Shown piece after piece: positions 1 to 14,993 of a stretch of DNA of 64,000 bases. Under the pieces are notes generated by a model. The model made no database searches. It saw only the letters and a list, made by a program, of their open reading frames with translations, and was not told where the DNA came from. Position 1 is the stretch's first letter. Each line of letters begins with the position of its first letter. The stretch comes from Paragordius varius (taxonomy: Eukaryota > Nematomorpha), in contig OZ176059.1 in the NCBI GenBank assembly GCA_964247055.1, positions 1,798,001 through 1,862,000 on the forward strand. Reading direction: 5' to 3'. The position numbers and the translations under genes were made by a program.

Positions 1-105
1 TTATTGTTTAAAAATATAAAAAATATATAAGTAATTTTTTTGTGTTAAAAAACACTCGATTTATTTTAGGATGAATTTGAATTGTTTTAGGGTGAATTTA
101 AACTG

Positions 106-107
<2 letters not shown>

Positions 108-141
<34 letters not shown>
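108..141. repeat. (TA)n microsatellite
   Basis: Uninterrupted TA dinucleotide run. Similar runs at 4773-4809, 14953-14991, 46317-46356, 58423-58453 and 59750-59788 share this structure and often abut MITE ends. Confidence 0.9.
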
Positions 142-144
<3 letters not shown>

Positions 145-232
145 AAAAAATTTATATATTTGATAAAATTACGTGTATAAAGACAACGAAACATACCTTA
201 TTTATTAAGGCATTAAAAAGTATCTTATATAA

Positions 233-531
233 AATAAAAATTAAAATTATACGGACAAATTGTAAAAATATAAAGACAAATTTTTTTATTAAAGACAACC
301 CCCTATCAAAAACATTTATTTAATTATAATTGTAAACTAAATAAATAATTGATGGTCTTACAAATTTACATGTCTTCTCTATTATACTCTGTAGTTTAAA
401 ACAATGAGATTTATATTTAAAAAAAATCAAAATTTAAAAGTTTGTCTGTTAGATAAAAATATTTGTCTTTATATTTTCACCATTTTTTGTCCGTAGTATA
501 ATTTCAATTTTTACTACTGTAAAATTTGTTT
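233..531. mobile_element. MITE-A copy
   Basis: Palindromic non-autonomous element whose ends read inward as TTACAGTAAAAATTGAAATT, then ATACGGACAAAACGTAAAAA and TATAAAGACAAAT. The same sequence is found reverse-complemented at the other end. At least ten other copies are scattered through this window. No ORF; a small DNA-transposon derivative by structure. Confidence 0.75.
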
Positions 532-743
532 TTAAATTTTTACGTTTCTTTAAAAGTTCAATTTTGACTGTATATGTGGCGTTATTTTTACTTGATGAAT
601 ATAATTAAGTTTTCATTCAACATTCAACATAAAAATGTTTTTAATGATTCCAATGTAACTAGAATATAATTTAGTTTACAGTATATTACCATCTTTGATT
701 TAAATATATGCCATCTAACATAATTTTTATCATTATTTTTTAG

Positions 744-2277
744 TCAATTCCTACAGCAAACCAAACTAGTGGCAGTTATAACGTCGCATTACATAGCGGC
801 GGTAGTACCCTAGAATCGGGCAATTATCCGCCACCATTTATGCACACGTCGTCACGAATCACGACATCAACAGCTGATGTGAGACTATCAGCTGCGAATC
901 TATCATCATCACCTTACGCATTTCCTCCCGCCGTCTCCATTTCGGGCAAAACTTCGCCGCCCCTTAATAACTCTACAGCTGGTGTAAAAAAGGCCGCTTT
1001 TTCGAATATAAAGACCGAAACAGCAGCTGACGACGATATTGAGGATAAGATTGGCCGTGTCATAGATAGCGTAGCTACTGGTGGAGCGGGTCGGTTTTTA
1101 CCCCAATCGGCCACCACCGCCGCCACCACTTTGACCAACAATCACCTGTTGATGACAAGTACCGCTAAAAACGTTAACAATAACATTAAAACAACAACAA
1201 CATTTGTTGGTAAAATGAGTACAACAGCAAGTGCTAGAACCACTCAAGAAGCCGCCTTTAACTCAGCTGTTGTCGGCGCCGCCCCCATATTTTATCAACA
1301 ACAGCTGACACCCCAATCATTCACAAACGCTGCTCTCGGGCTGCCAGCTGGTGATTACATCAATAATACACAAGGAACGAGATTAAATAACCCCAATCAA
1401 TATTTTAGCGGTATGGGACCTGCTAACAATATGGGTGATTCCATGCCCCATCATCTCGGACTCGTTAAAAATGAGTATATTGGTCCAGGTTCCAATAATG
1501 CCAATAATGCTCTTTCAGGTCAACAATTACCATATAAAAGCAATAGCAATAATAATATGAATAATATGATTGATAATCAACCAAATGCTTATATTAACAA
1601 TTTTTATAATTCCGCATCATCAAACGTTTCTTCTACTACTACTACTAATATTAATGTCAATTATATCAACACCACCGATAATTTTTACAATAACAACACT
1701 TTGGTGGTGACAAAAAGTAACGCCGCGACATTTGTCCCCGTTTCCACAAGTCAGCATTCGAATAACGTTCAACCATCCTCTGGTCCTGTCCCTTCTTCTA
1801 TGCTTGTTGATGATAAAAAACTGACGATCGATTACGCGACGTTTTCTACGTCTACTAATAACCTTAACAGCTGTTTATCAGTTAAAACCGAATATGGGGA
1901 GGAAGGAACCGTTAGCGAACACACCAGCACTAACACAGCCGTTTTTATTGCCAAGAGGGAACAAGAAGAAGAATGTAAAAGCACTGTTGCCCTTGATTAC
2001 GAAACAAACACGCAAAGTGGATCCGTTACCATGGCAACCAGCTTATCAGCTGCTGCTGCCGCCGCCACTACACCCCTAAATAGTAATATTAAAGATGATG
2101 CGACGACACCGAGCGCGACAACAGCTGTTCAAACGCCAGGACAGGGCGGTGGCGGCAGCTTTGTGAGGGGCGAAGCTACGCCCAAGTCAACCTTGAGTAG
2201 TACCAGTAATTTGGGGACACCAATATCCTCACTCTCCTCATCTCAACAGCTGGTCCTCCCGCCGCCAAATAAAAAAG
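744..2277 (+). CDS. CBP: CBP exon a: low-complexity linker before bromodomain
   Basis: Starts after a T-rich acceptor (TTTTTTAG) and stays open for 511 codons, ending with one base of the next codon at AAAAAAG|GTA. The protein is rich in Ser, Thr, Asn and Ala without a folded domain, as expected for the disordered segment between KIX and bromodomain in this family. Several Lys-X-Glu motifs of sumoylation type (IKTE, VKNE, VKTE, AKRE) occur. At least eleven CAGCTG hexamers fall in this exon, in different reading frames. The first Met codon (840) is internal, not the gene start. Confidence 0.9.
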
Positions 2278-4770
2278 GTATTTAATTAATTTTATGTAAC
2301 AAAAAATTATAAAGACACTAAACGAGTATCATAAATACATTTTTCTTCAGGTGTTAAGGAAAAAAAAGCATAATATTATTTTCGTATATATAATATATAA
2401 ACAATTTACATATCAAATCACTAGTTTTGCTATGCAACCCATAAAAGTAAGTAAGTAATATTTGAACAAATTTTTGAAAAAATATGGGGTTGTTTTTATA
2501 TTTTTACGTTTTGTCCATCGCTTTATTTCACTTTTTACCGTATATACAGTATTCAGTCCTGAGGAATTAAGACAAGCCCTTATGCCTACCCTTGAAAAAT
2601 TGTATCGCCAAGATCCAGAATCTATACCATTCCGCCAGCCCGTAGATCCGGCCATGTTACAAATACCCGTATGTCGAGTCCCAACATATTCAACTTTTTT
2701 TTTATTTTGATTTAATTTTTTTTGTTCAAAAAAACTTTTTGCTTTTATTAAATGGGGGGGGGGGGGGGGGGAGGGGGGGTACAAATATTTGGTAAAGAAT
2801 GGAAAAGAGCTTTATCCATTTAATTTATATATATACCATTTACAGTTAAAATTCACCTTCAAATAAAATATATGTTTTTTATTAAAAATTACCTATATTT
2901 TTATATAATTTTTTAAAAAAGGCAATTTTGTTTAAATTAATAGAATACTGAAAAAGTAATAAACTATGCGCCATAAAGATATATTTCATATTAATAATAA
3001 GTTATATTGGTTGAAAAACATATATTTTATTTGATTGAATTTTCAAGGGGGGGGGGTGAATTTGAATTGTTTAAGGATGAATTTAAATTGTTCAAGGGGG
3101 TTAATTTTAATTATCAAGAGAGAATTCGAATTGCTTATAGCTTAATTTAAATTGTTTAAACGAATGAATTTGAATTCTAGTAAATGGTATTTATCTTTAT
3201 TATTGATATTCCTAGGATTACTTTCAAATCATAAAACACCCCATGGACCTATCAACCATCAAAAAGAAACTTGACACAGGTCAGTATAAGGATCCCTGGC
3301 AATATGTTGAAGACGTTTACCTCATGTTTAATAATGCCTACCTGTACAATCGTAAAACATCTCGAGTCTACAAATATTGTTCACGAGTAAGTGCTCTATT
3401 GCTTTAAGTTCACGATCAGCTGATTTTTTTGAATTTTTTTGGTCATTGGGTTTTTGGTTTTTGACATTTAAAATGTTACATTTATTTTAATATTACATGT
3501 GTTTTTATTGTTTTTTCATAAAATTTAAAGATTTTTTATTGTTTAAAAAGGTTATTTTTATAATAATTTTTCTACTTGTGTTGTTTTATTCCAACATTTT
3601 TTTTTCATGATAAAAATATATATATAAAAACAACATTTTATAAAAACCCCAATTTTTAGAAATCATATATAGAGTCACATGGCAGTGTTTGAGATCAGCT
3701 GATTTTTTCTTCATTTTTTAAGGCTTTTTTAGTAGTAGAAATAATATATTATATATTTTTCTTTTTTTCTTAAGTTACAAGAGGTGTTTGAAAGTGAAAT
3801 AGATGGCGTTATGAGATCGCTTGGGTACTGTTGTGGCCACAAATATGTGTTTCAACCTCAGGTCCTTTGTTGCTATGGCAACAAGCTTTGTACCATAGCA
3901 CGTGACATGCATTACATGTCCTATAAAAACAAGTATAAAAAAGTTTTGATTATTACTCAAAATTTGCTAAAAAAACGAATAATATATACCCTTTAACAAT
4001 TCAAATTCACCCTTGAACCATTTAAATTCACCCCCCTGTAAAAATAAATTACGTCTTTTTTGAGATTAAATTTCTTTTTTTGTATTTTTTAAAAAATGAA
4101 ACCTTGTTTGTATTTGAAATAATACTGAAAAAAGTATAAACTAAGAAGCCATAAAGATATATTTCATATTAATAATGAATTATATTAGCTGCCCGAAAAC
4201 ACTTAATTTATTTTTACAGGGGTGAATTTGAATTGTTCAAGGGTGACTTTTACAGTAAATGGTTTATATATTACTTTATTTTATAAAAAAAGATTAGTGT
4301 TTTATTTTTTTATCTTTTATATTATCTATCTACAATTTATTAATTTATATGTCCTTTATATATATATATATATATATATTTAATTCTAAACTATTAGGTA
4401 TGTTTATTGTGAAAAATGTTTCTCAGATATTCAAGGCGAAACTGTAACCATTAGCGATGATCCTACCCAACCCTCAACGTAATATTTTTTTTTACAAAAA
4501 AAATTTTATGTTAAATTTAATTTTTTAAAATTTATAGTTTTTTTAATAAATTTTCTTAAATTAATTATAATTAAAATCAAATATTTTATCGACAGTTTTT
4601 TTGATCTTAGTTATTATTATTTATACAAAATTTATGGTAATTTAAGTTATTTCCTTCATTTATAATTGTTAACAACAACAAAATCAATTTTTAAATTAAA
4701 TATTAATATCTCCTTTTACTAGATTATATATATATATAAATTTATATATATATGTATAGTATTTTGACCA

Positions 4771-4810
<40 letters not shown>

Positions 4811-4927
4811 CTTTTTTAATCATTTATAGAATTATACGTAAAGATGAATTTATCAAGGAGAAAAATGATAAATTAGAGTCTGAAATGTAAGTTTTTTTCT
4901 GTGTTTCTAAAAAAAATAATTATTTTC

Positions 4928-4962
<35 letters not shown>

Positions 4963-7900
4963 CTTAATTTTTTATTATATAAAAATTATAATTATCTTAT
5001 ATTACACCATCAACTATATTTCTTTTTTATATAAAAACTTGAATTATTGCAATTTTAATATGTATATATATATATATATATATATATTAACTTAATTTTT
5101 TGTTATTATAATTAAAATTATATTATATGACCAATTGTATTTAAACTTTTTTTCATATAAAATCTTAAATTATTGCAATTTTAATATAATATATATATAT
5201 ATATGACTCAGTTTTGTGTTGCTTTAAAAATTATAATTAAAATTATATTATATAACCAATACTATTTAAACTTTTTTTATATAAAAAACTTAAATTATTG
5301 CAATTTTTATATAAATATATATATATATGACTAAGTTTTGTGTTACGTTTAAAAATTATATTATATTTTATTATATTCCAAATTTTACATATAAAAATCT
5401 TGAATTGCAATTTTAATATATTTATATATTTTAAATTTTATAGGATGATTGAATGTAATGAATGTGGACGATTAATGCATCAAATTTGTGCCGTTTTTAT
5501 GGAATCTATATGGCCTATGGGGTAATTATATATATATATATATATTAAAAACTTTTTTTAGGAAATCAAAATTGAATTATAATAAAATGTTAAAAACATA
5601 ATACTTATAAAAAAACAGTTTTTTTTGATAATTCTATTGTAAGAATTAAATAAATTTTAATTCTTTCATATCCTCCTAACACTTGAATATTTTTATGCTA
5701 ACAATATATATAAATTATTTTTGTTTGATATAGCACAGTTCAAAAGGTTTTTATAACTTGAAAAAACATTTATTTTAAGGTATATCATCCTTAAAATTAT
5801 TTATTATATTAAACATCATATATTATATAATAATTTTAAACCAGTTACACGTGTGATAATTGTTTGAAGGCCCGAAATGCTAGACGGAAAGAAAACCGTT
5901 TTACCGCTAAACGTAAGCAGTTATAACTGTGTTTTATTTTATCGTTTTTTATATATTTTTTATATGTTAGCGGTCCGTTTTTTTTATTTCTACAATTGAA
6001 TGAAATTTTTTAATTTTATATGTCTTTGGACAAGAATGTTGTTTTTAATCACTTACTTAATTTTTAGTCTCTAAATTTTTTTCAGTTTTTTTTAAAAAAA
6101 AAATTTTCTCAGAATATTAATGCTATTTTATAATCGTATAGTTTTTTTAATTTTTTGTTCCCTTTATAATTGTAACTAAATGATATATATAAATATATTT
6201 ATTTGTTTATTTATTTGTTTAAAATTTTTTGATTTATATTTACTGATTTTTTAATGTTATTCATAAAAAATATTTAATGTTTGATGAAAATATTTTGTTG
6301 TTTGACGAAAATATTTATATAATCTAATGTTTTTACATATAATCTATTTCAGATAGATAATATATATATATATATTTATGTATAATTTATAATATGGGTC
6401 ATCTCGATAAATTGACTTTTAATTAAAAATTTAAATTTTATTGTTTTTCCAATCAACCTATTAATTTTAATTCAAATTATTTTATTTTCATGTCATTTAT
6501 ATTTTTCATATTTATTTGAAAATATCAAATCCATATTATTTTATAAAATTAATTTTTTTTATTATTATTTCATTTTATTTTTACATCAATTTTTTTTACT
6601 TTTATTATCAAATTATTTCAATATCATGTCATTCATTTATATTTTCCATATTATTTCAAAAATTTAATTTTCGATATTATTTAAAAATGTTCTAAAATTT
6701 TCCATAATATTTACAAAATTTAATTTTATTTTAACATATCATGTCATGTCATTTATTCATAATATTTCCATAATAATAAAAAATTTTTATTTTTTAAAAT
6801 TTAAATTATTTTAAAATAAATTTTCTTTTAATTTTAATTATTTTAGTGTCACACCATTAATTATATATATATTATTTCAAAAAATATTAAAATTTTAATT
6901 TTAATTTCATTTAAATTATTGCTAAAATATTTTTTATTTTCATCATTCAATTTTTTTGATTTTTTTAACATATCATGTATTTTATTATATTTTCCATATT
7001 TTAATAAATAATTAAAATATTAAATTAATATTTATAATTTTTTATTTCATTTTTTTTTGTTTTTTTTAGGCTTACCTAAAACGCGGCTTGGAACATTCCT
7101 GGAAAATCGGGTAAACACCTTCCTGCGTAAAAAAGAGGCCCCAGGGGCCGGGGAAGTTAGTATCCGTGTCCTAGCAAGCAGTGAAAAAATGACTGAAGTC
7201 AAAACACTTATGAGAGAAAGGTAGGTGTGATAATATATGTATAAATGTAAAAATATAAAGACAAATATATTTTTCTAAAAGACAATTCCATTTTTTTTAC
7301 TCTTGAACAATTTAAATTCATGTTTCTTAAATAATTCAAATTTACCCTTGTTTAATAATTCTAATCGCCCCCCCCCCCACCCCCCTTTGAACGATCCCCT
7401 TTGAACAACTTAAATTCATTCCCCTTGAATAATTCTATTTCTTTACTCTTGAACAATTTAAATTCACCCCTCTTTAACATAAAAATTGATTCTTGAACAA
7501 TTTAAATTCATTCCCCTTGAATAATTCGAATTGACATCCCTTTAACAATTCAAGTTCACCCTTGAACAATTTAAATTCACCCCCCTTAAATAATTCAAAT
7601 TTACCCTTGTTAAATAATTCTAATTCGCCCCCCTTCTATTTAAATTCATTCCTCTTAAATAATTCAAATTGACATCCCTTGAACAATTTAATTCACCCCC
7701 CTTAAATAATTCAAAATTTAAATTCACTCTTGAACAATTCAAATTCACACCTATTACCTATATTTTATATATTTTTCAAAAATAACATTTTGTATTTAAT
7801 CAAAATAATACTGTAAAAATAATAAACTATACCATAAACATGTATTTCATATTAATAGTAATGAGTTATATTAGACCGAAGTTTCATAATTTATTTTTAG

Positions 7901-10900
7901 GGTGAATTTGAATTGTTCGAGGATGAATTTGAATTGTTCAAGGGGGTGAAGAATTGTAAATGGTATATATATATATATATATCTTTAAAAAAAATCAAGG
8001 CAACATTTGTCAAAGTGTGGGTAGGATAAATTAAGGTTGCAAAAAGTATAATGTCTTTTAAAACAAATTATTTGTCTTTATATATATTTTTTGATAAATT
8101 TTGTCCTTCCATAGTATAATTTTGAATCTAATAGGTATTTCAATTACTTATCTGCAATTAGGATATAATTAAGATCTAAAAAAGTATGAGTTAGAACAAA
8201 TTAATTGTCTTTATATATATTTTTCGATATATTTTGTCCTTCCATAGTATAATTTTGAATCTATCGGTATTTCAATTATTTATCTGCAATTAGGATATAA
8301 TTAAGATCCAAAAAAGTATTAGTTAGAACAAAATCATTTGTCATTTTTAAAAAATTATTTGTCTTTATATATTTTTTGATATATTTTGTCCAAAGTATAA
8401 TTATACATATCAGAATTCTTTTTATTTGTTAATATAATAGGTAGATAATCTAATAGGTATTTCAATTATATATTTGCAATATAAATAATAGTTTATATAG
8501 AAAAGTATGAGTTTGGTTGTTTCTTTTATAGCAAAATTATTTACCTTTATATATATTTTCTCCATAGTTTAATTAAACTTATTATATTTTTCGATAAACT
8601 TTATCCATAGTAAATTATAATTTATTTTTTTTTATTCCCCGTAATTTAATAGGTACTTCAATTATATGCCTGCAATTAGGATAAATTAAGGTTTTAAAAA
8701 GTATAAGAATTTGTCTTTTAGAAAAAATCATTTGTCTTTATATAAATTTTTTTTCCATAGTATAATTAAACTTATTATATTTTTTGCTATATGATATTTA
8801 ATCTTTTTTATTTGCTGCTAATATCCAGGTATTCTGAAACGGGTCGATTTCCTAGTTCCTTCCCCCACAAGAGTAAGGCATTGTTTGCCTTCGAAGACAT
8901 TGATGGTCAAGATGTCTGTTTCTTTGGTATGCATGTTCAAGAATATGGCACAGATGCCCCTCCACCAAATACTAGGTAGGAATTTTGATTTCTTTTTAAA
9001 TCCTTCATTTTGATTTATTAGGAATTCAGTATATCTCTTTTTAAATGACTAATTTATTATAGTTTCCAAAGAATATTCATTAGAATACATTAGTTTTAAA
9101 AGAATCATTCATTAGGAATTAGTATAGTTCTCTAAGAATATTCATTAGAAATCAGAATATTTCTTTTTAAAACGCTGTATTCATCCATTAGAAATCAGTA
9201 TATTTTTAAAGAATATTCCTTAGGAATTAGTATAGTTCTCAAAAGGGGGGGCGGAGATTAGAAATCAGTATAGTTTCCAAAGAATATTCTTTCATTAAAA
9301 ATCAGTATAGTTCTCAATGAATATTCATTAGAAAATAGTTCTTTTTAAATGCCTAATTCCTTAGAAATCAGTATAGTTCTTTTTAAATGCCTAATTCATT
9401 AGAAAGTATAGTTTTCAAAGAATTATCATTAGGAATCAATATACTTTTTAAATGCCTAATTCATTAGAAATCAGTATAGTTTCCAAAGAATTATCATTAG
9501 AAATCAGTATATTTTTTTTAAATGCTTAATTCATTAAAAATCAGTATAGTTCTCAAAGAATATTATCAATAGGAATCAATATAACTTTAAAAGCTTAATT
9601 CATTAGATATCAGTATAGTTTCCAAAAAATATTCCTTAGAAATCAGTATAGTTCTTTTTAATGACTAATTCAGTAGAAAATCAGTATAGTTTAAAAAGAA
9701 GGGGGCAGGGGCGGAGATTAGAAAAATTTGGAAAATTTAGAAATAATGAAAAAAATTATAGAAATGAATTGAATTAAAAGATTTAAAACCAGGTGCGAAT
9801 TATCATGAATTGTCATTATGATTGATTGGTATGAAAATGATATTTTTTCAAAAAATGTAGACAGATGGATATATAAAGATTTCATTGATTGTTTGTGAAA
9901 TTTTTTTTGTGTATATAATTATAATGTATTTTACGTTTTTATTTGACTTTTAAAACATGATGACATTTTATAAAACTTTTTTGATAAAAACTGATTTAAG
10001 CTAAATATTTACGATTCGGTTAGTAATAATGCTTAAATTTGATCTATATATATGTGTGTGTGAAATTTTTTAAGTTTTGCATTGTAATTACGGTAAGGAT
10101 TGAAATTATACGGAAGGACAAAATGTAAAATATAAAAAGACAAATTTTTTTTTACCAAAAAAAAGACAACTGCCTATACTTTTTTAATCATCCTGATTGT
10201 TATTAAATATATAATTAACTAATTCATTGTTTTAAACTTTCCAATGTATAGATAGAATAGAAAGGTATATTGGTAATAACACAAGAAATTACATATTTTA
10301 TTGTTATTAAATGCTTATATACAATAGGGAGATAAATTAAGGTTTAAAAAAAGTATGGTTGGTTGGTTGTCTTTTGAAAATAATATTTGTCCTTATATTT
10401 TTTCGTTTTGTCCATATAATATAATTTCATTTTTACTCTGTAATTTATATAAGGAAAATTATGGTTCAAAAAAGTATGGTTGTCTATCGAAAATAAAATT
10501 TGTCTTTATATTTTTACGTTTTGTTTGTCCATATACTATAATTTCAATTTTTACACTGTAATTTTTTACATAAGCTAAATTAAGGTTTGAAAAAAAGTGT
10601 GGTTGGTTGGTTGTCTTTTGGAAATAATATTTGTCTTTAAATTTTTACTTTTTGTCTTGTCCTTCCGTAGTATAATTTCAATTTTTCTGTAATTTTTTAT
10701 ATAAGGAAAATTAAGGTTTAAGAAAGTATGGTTAGTTGGTTGTCTTTTGAAAAAAAAATTTGTCCTTATATTTTTGGACATTTTGTCCGTATAATTTCAA
10801 TTTTTATTCTGTAATTTAGGAAAATTAAGGTTCAAAAAAGTATGGTTATCTTTTTTAAAAAAAATTTGTCCTTATATTTTTTCGTTTTGTCCATATAATT

Positions 10901-11727
10901 TCAATTTTTACTCTGTAATCATTTATATAAGGAAAATTAAGATTCAAAAAAGTATGGTTGGCTGTCTTTTGAAAATAAAATTTGTCTTTATATTTTTGGA
11001 CATTTTGTCCGTATTTCAATTTTTACTCTGTAAATTATATAAATAAAATTAGGGTTTAAAAGGTATGGTTGTCTTTTGAAAATAAAATTTGTTCTTATAT
11101 ATTTGCGTTTTGTCCATATAATATAATTTCATTTTTACTCTTTAATTTATATAAAGAAAATTAGGGTTTAAAATAAGTATGGGTGTCTTTTGAAAATAAA
11201 ATTTGTCCTTATATTTTTGGACATTTTGTCCGTATAATTTCAATTTTTATTGTAATTTGGGAAAATTAAGGTTTAAAAAAATGGTTAGTTGGTTGTCTTT
11301 TGAAAATAAAATTTGTCCTTATATTTTTGGACATTTTGTCCGTATAATTTCAATTTTTATTGTAATTTGGGAAAATTAAGGTTCAAAAAAGTATGGGATT
11401 GTCTTTTGAAAATAAAATTTGTCCTTATATTTTTGGACATTTTGTCCGTATAATTTCAATTTTTATTGTAATTTGGGAAAATTAAGGTTCAAAAAAGTAT
11501 GGGATTGTCTTTTGAAAATAAAATTTGTCTTTATATTTTTGAACATTTTTTCCGTATAATTTAAATTTTTATTCAGTATATGATATATATATTGCATATT
11601 TTAGACGCATTTACATTTCTTACCTGGATAGCGTTTACTTTTTTCGCCCTAGCAGTTTTCGTACAGCCGTATATCATGAAATTTTGATTGGTTACCTTGA
11701 TTATTGCAAAAAACTTGGGTAATTTAC

Positions 11728-11765
<38 letters not shown>

Positions 11766-14678
11766 TTTAAATGAAAATATTATGTTTTATTATATATGCA
11801 ATTATAATTTAGCAAAAATTATATAAATTTATTAAAATATTTCAATTACTACAAGTAATCTTTGTCAAACGTAAAAATAAAATAAAAATATAAACTAAAA
11901 TTTAAATTATAAAGTAAAAATATTTAATGAACTATGAAACTAAGAAAACATGTGTGTATTGTTGATAAGAAAAAAATTTGTAATGTTATTAATATTGTTA
12001 TTACTGTTTTTATGCGCCCGCTTTATTTTGTCATTTGTTTTGGGGGTTAAAGCCTTGTGGTTGGTAGATCACATTCGTTTATTTTTTTTGAATTATTTAA
12101 AGCAATTAGATAGAAATTTTTTACAAGATATAATTTTATAAAAACATTTTTTTTGTAATTTTTAAATATTTATAATGCATATATTTTTTTCATATAACTA
12201 ATTTTCGATTTTTCCTTATATATCACATAAATTTTGTTGAATTATTTAAAGCAATCATATTTACAAGATATCATTTTTTAAAAACATTTTTTTTGTAATT
12301 TTTTAAGTTTCTACTTATATACACACAGTAGTGGCCACAAAAAAATAGACGAACATGAGTTTTATCTATACTTTAATAATAAGAAATCCCTTGGAAAAAA
12401 GAGACCCCAACATTTAGGGGCTAAAATGCGCCCCAAAACGGAAATCTTCCATTTTTTCATTTTTTTTGATTAGAAATAGATTTTTGTCCATATTTTTTAT
12501 TTTAAACTTAATGAGCAAACACGATAAAACTTTTATATATATTATATAAAACCTAATATTATATTCTTAAGAAAAATATATACCATTTACAATTTAATTT
12601 CACCCTTGAACAATTCAAATTCACCCTCAAATAAAATATATGTTTTTTAAGACTAAAAATTACCAATATTTTTAAAAAAATAAAAATTTTGTTCTAAATT
12701 AAAATAATACTGAACAAATAATAAACTTTGCCATAAACATATATTTAATATTAATAAGGAGTTATATTAGTTCGAAAATACATAATTTATTTTTAGGGTG
12801 AATTTTCAATTGTTCAAAGGTGAATTTGAATTGTTCAAGGGTGAATTTGATTTGTTCGAGGGTGAATTTGAACTGTAAATGGTATATAATTAATTCCACA
12901 AAAATAGAAATATTCATAAATTTTATGCATTGCATTACTTTGCTAATTTTGATTTTTCTTGTTAGTTACACTATGGCACATATCTGGGCATGTCCACCCA
13001 GTGAAGGCGACGATTACATTTTCCATTGTCACCCTGTCGATCAAAAAATCCCAAAACCTAAACGACTCCAGGAATGGTATAAAAAGATGTTGGATAAGGG
13101 TATCCTTGATCGCGTTGTCGTTGATTATAAGGTGACATAACATTTTTTAGTTACTTTCTTTAAAGTTTTTATGACATATTTTAGTTTTTTTATAGTTTTG
13201 GGTTGCATTTGAAATAAAGTCTAAGTCAGGAGTTATAATATAGGATAGCTCTGTTTTGTTTAATGAAAAACACATTTTGATGAATGTTAAGGTAATAACA
13301 TTTATGTTGAAGTTTTTCTTTCATCTACTTTTATTAAAGTTTTTTGAGTTGCATTTTGAATTAGTCAGTCCAACAAGTTTTTATGAGTTATAAGAATAGC
13401 TCTGTTCTGTTTTTAATGGAAAAACGCATTTTAATGAATATTAAGGTAATCACATTCTTTAGTTTCTTTTTTTGAAGTTTAAAACTACTTTTTTTAAGTT
13501 TTTTTGAGTTGCATTTAATAAAGTTCAAGTTATGAGTTATAGTATAGCTCTGCTCTGTTTTGTTTAATGAAAAACGCATTTTGTGAATGTTATTATATAG
13601 GACATCCTTAAACAAGCCATGGAGGATAATTTGCAAAGCCCGACGGATTTGCCCTACTTTGAGGGCGATTTTTGGCCCAACGCGTTGGAGGAAACGATCA
13701 AAGAAATGGATGCCGAAGAACATGCCGACGCCAAACGAAAAGCTCAAGAATCAGCTGCTGTTGCTGCTGCCTCAACAGCTGATCATCACCATGGCAACAA
13801 CGCCGCTACGTCAGCATCGTCTGCATCATCCTTGTTGTCATCAGCTGGTGGTGGTGGTGGCGGTATTGATAAAGACGTTGACAGTGAAGATGTAAGTGGC
13901 ACACATGTGTTTTTAAACATATGATTTTATGAATGAATGCGAGGACATATGATTGTGTGAATATGGACCTGATTTAGGATAATTATTTGTTTTTTTGATT
14001 GTTTTAATTAATCCATGCTTTTTTACCTTATCGGCTAGTTCCGTTGTTGATATTAATAATTAAAGAATCTTTTTACAAATGATTTAATAATTGATTTTGA
14101 GCATAAAACCACCTATATAGTCATTTGGAGTCATATGGTTTTATATTTATGAGATAAAAATTAAATAGTTAAATTAATGATAAAATATATAAAAATACTT
14201 GTTTATTTCTAATCATTTATTAAGTTTTTTGTCCCTACATTACTGTATGTTATGTTTCTTTAGATTTTTTAAATAACTTTATACCATTATGATATTCCTT
14301 GACTCAACCAACCAGTGTGGTTGAAAAAAACTCAAACCCAATATTTACTACAACTTTTGAAAAAGGGCAAACTGTATAAATCTTTATGTCTTATATAGGG
14401 TGGTAGCACAATAAATAGCAACAGTAATGTGATTGGTAAAATGGGTAAAAACAAGAATAAGAATAAAAGTGCCCTCCAAAAATCCAAATCAAGTTCCCTA
14501 CGCAAAAGCAATAAACGCGCCCTCTTCCCCCAAGTCTCCAATGATTTATCCGCCAAAATTTATGCCACCATGGAAAAGCATAAAGAGGTATATACATATA
14601 TTATGTTTCAAACAATTGAAAATTATTCATATATATATATATATATATATATATGATGTTCAATTTTAACTCCCTAAA

Positions 14679-14716
<38 letters not shown>

Positions 14717-14797
14717 TCTTTAAACACACCCCTTTATTTTTTTCTTTTCTTCTGTTCAGGTCTTTTTTGTCATTCGACTTCATCTAATGTTCATTTT

Positions 14798-14832
<35 letters not shown>

Positions 14833-14948
14833 ATGCAATACCTTAAAAAATTATATACATATATATTTCTTTAAACACCCTTTATTTTACATTTTTTTAC
14901 ATTATTATTCTTTTGCCACAGCCGACTTTACTAACTGTTCATTTCCTT

Positions 14949-14993
<45 letters not shown>

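Larger units (their letters stand above)
1..743 (+). other. CBP intron (left end beyond window)
   Basis: AT-rich intron leading to the 744 acceptor. It contains half of a MITE-B terminus (about 64-107), a (TA)n tract (108-141) and a MITE-A copy (233-531). No coding exon is seen. Confidence 0.7.

Noticed and set aside
840-842. ATG at 840 as start of the CBP-like protein
   Set aside because: The frame is open from a good acceptor at 743 and the family's N-terminal domains (TAZ1, KIX) must precede; the ATG is internal.
12820-13140. 106-codon ORF starting in MITE-B
   Set aside because: The start lies in transposon arm sequence; only 12966-13131 is a coding exon (CBP HAT).
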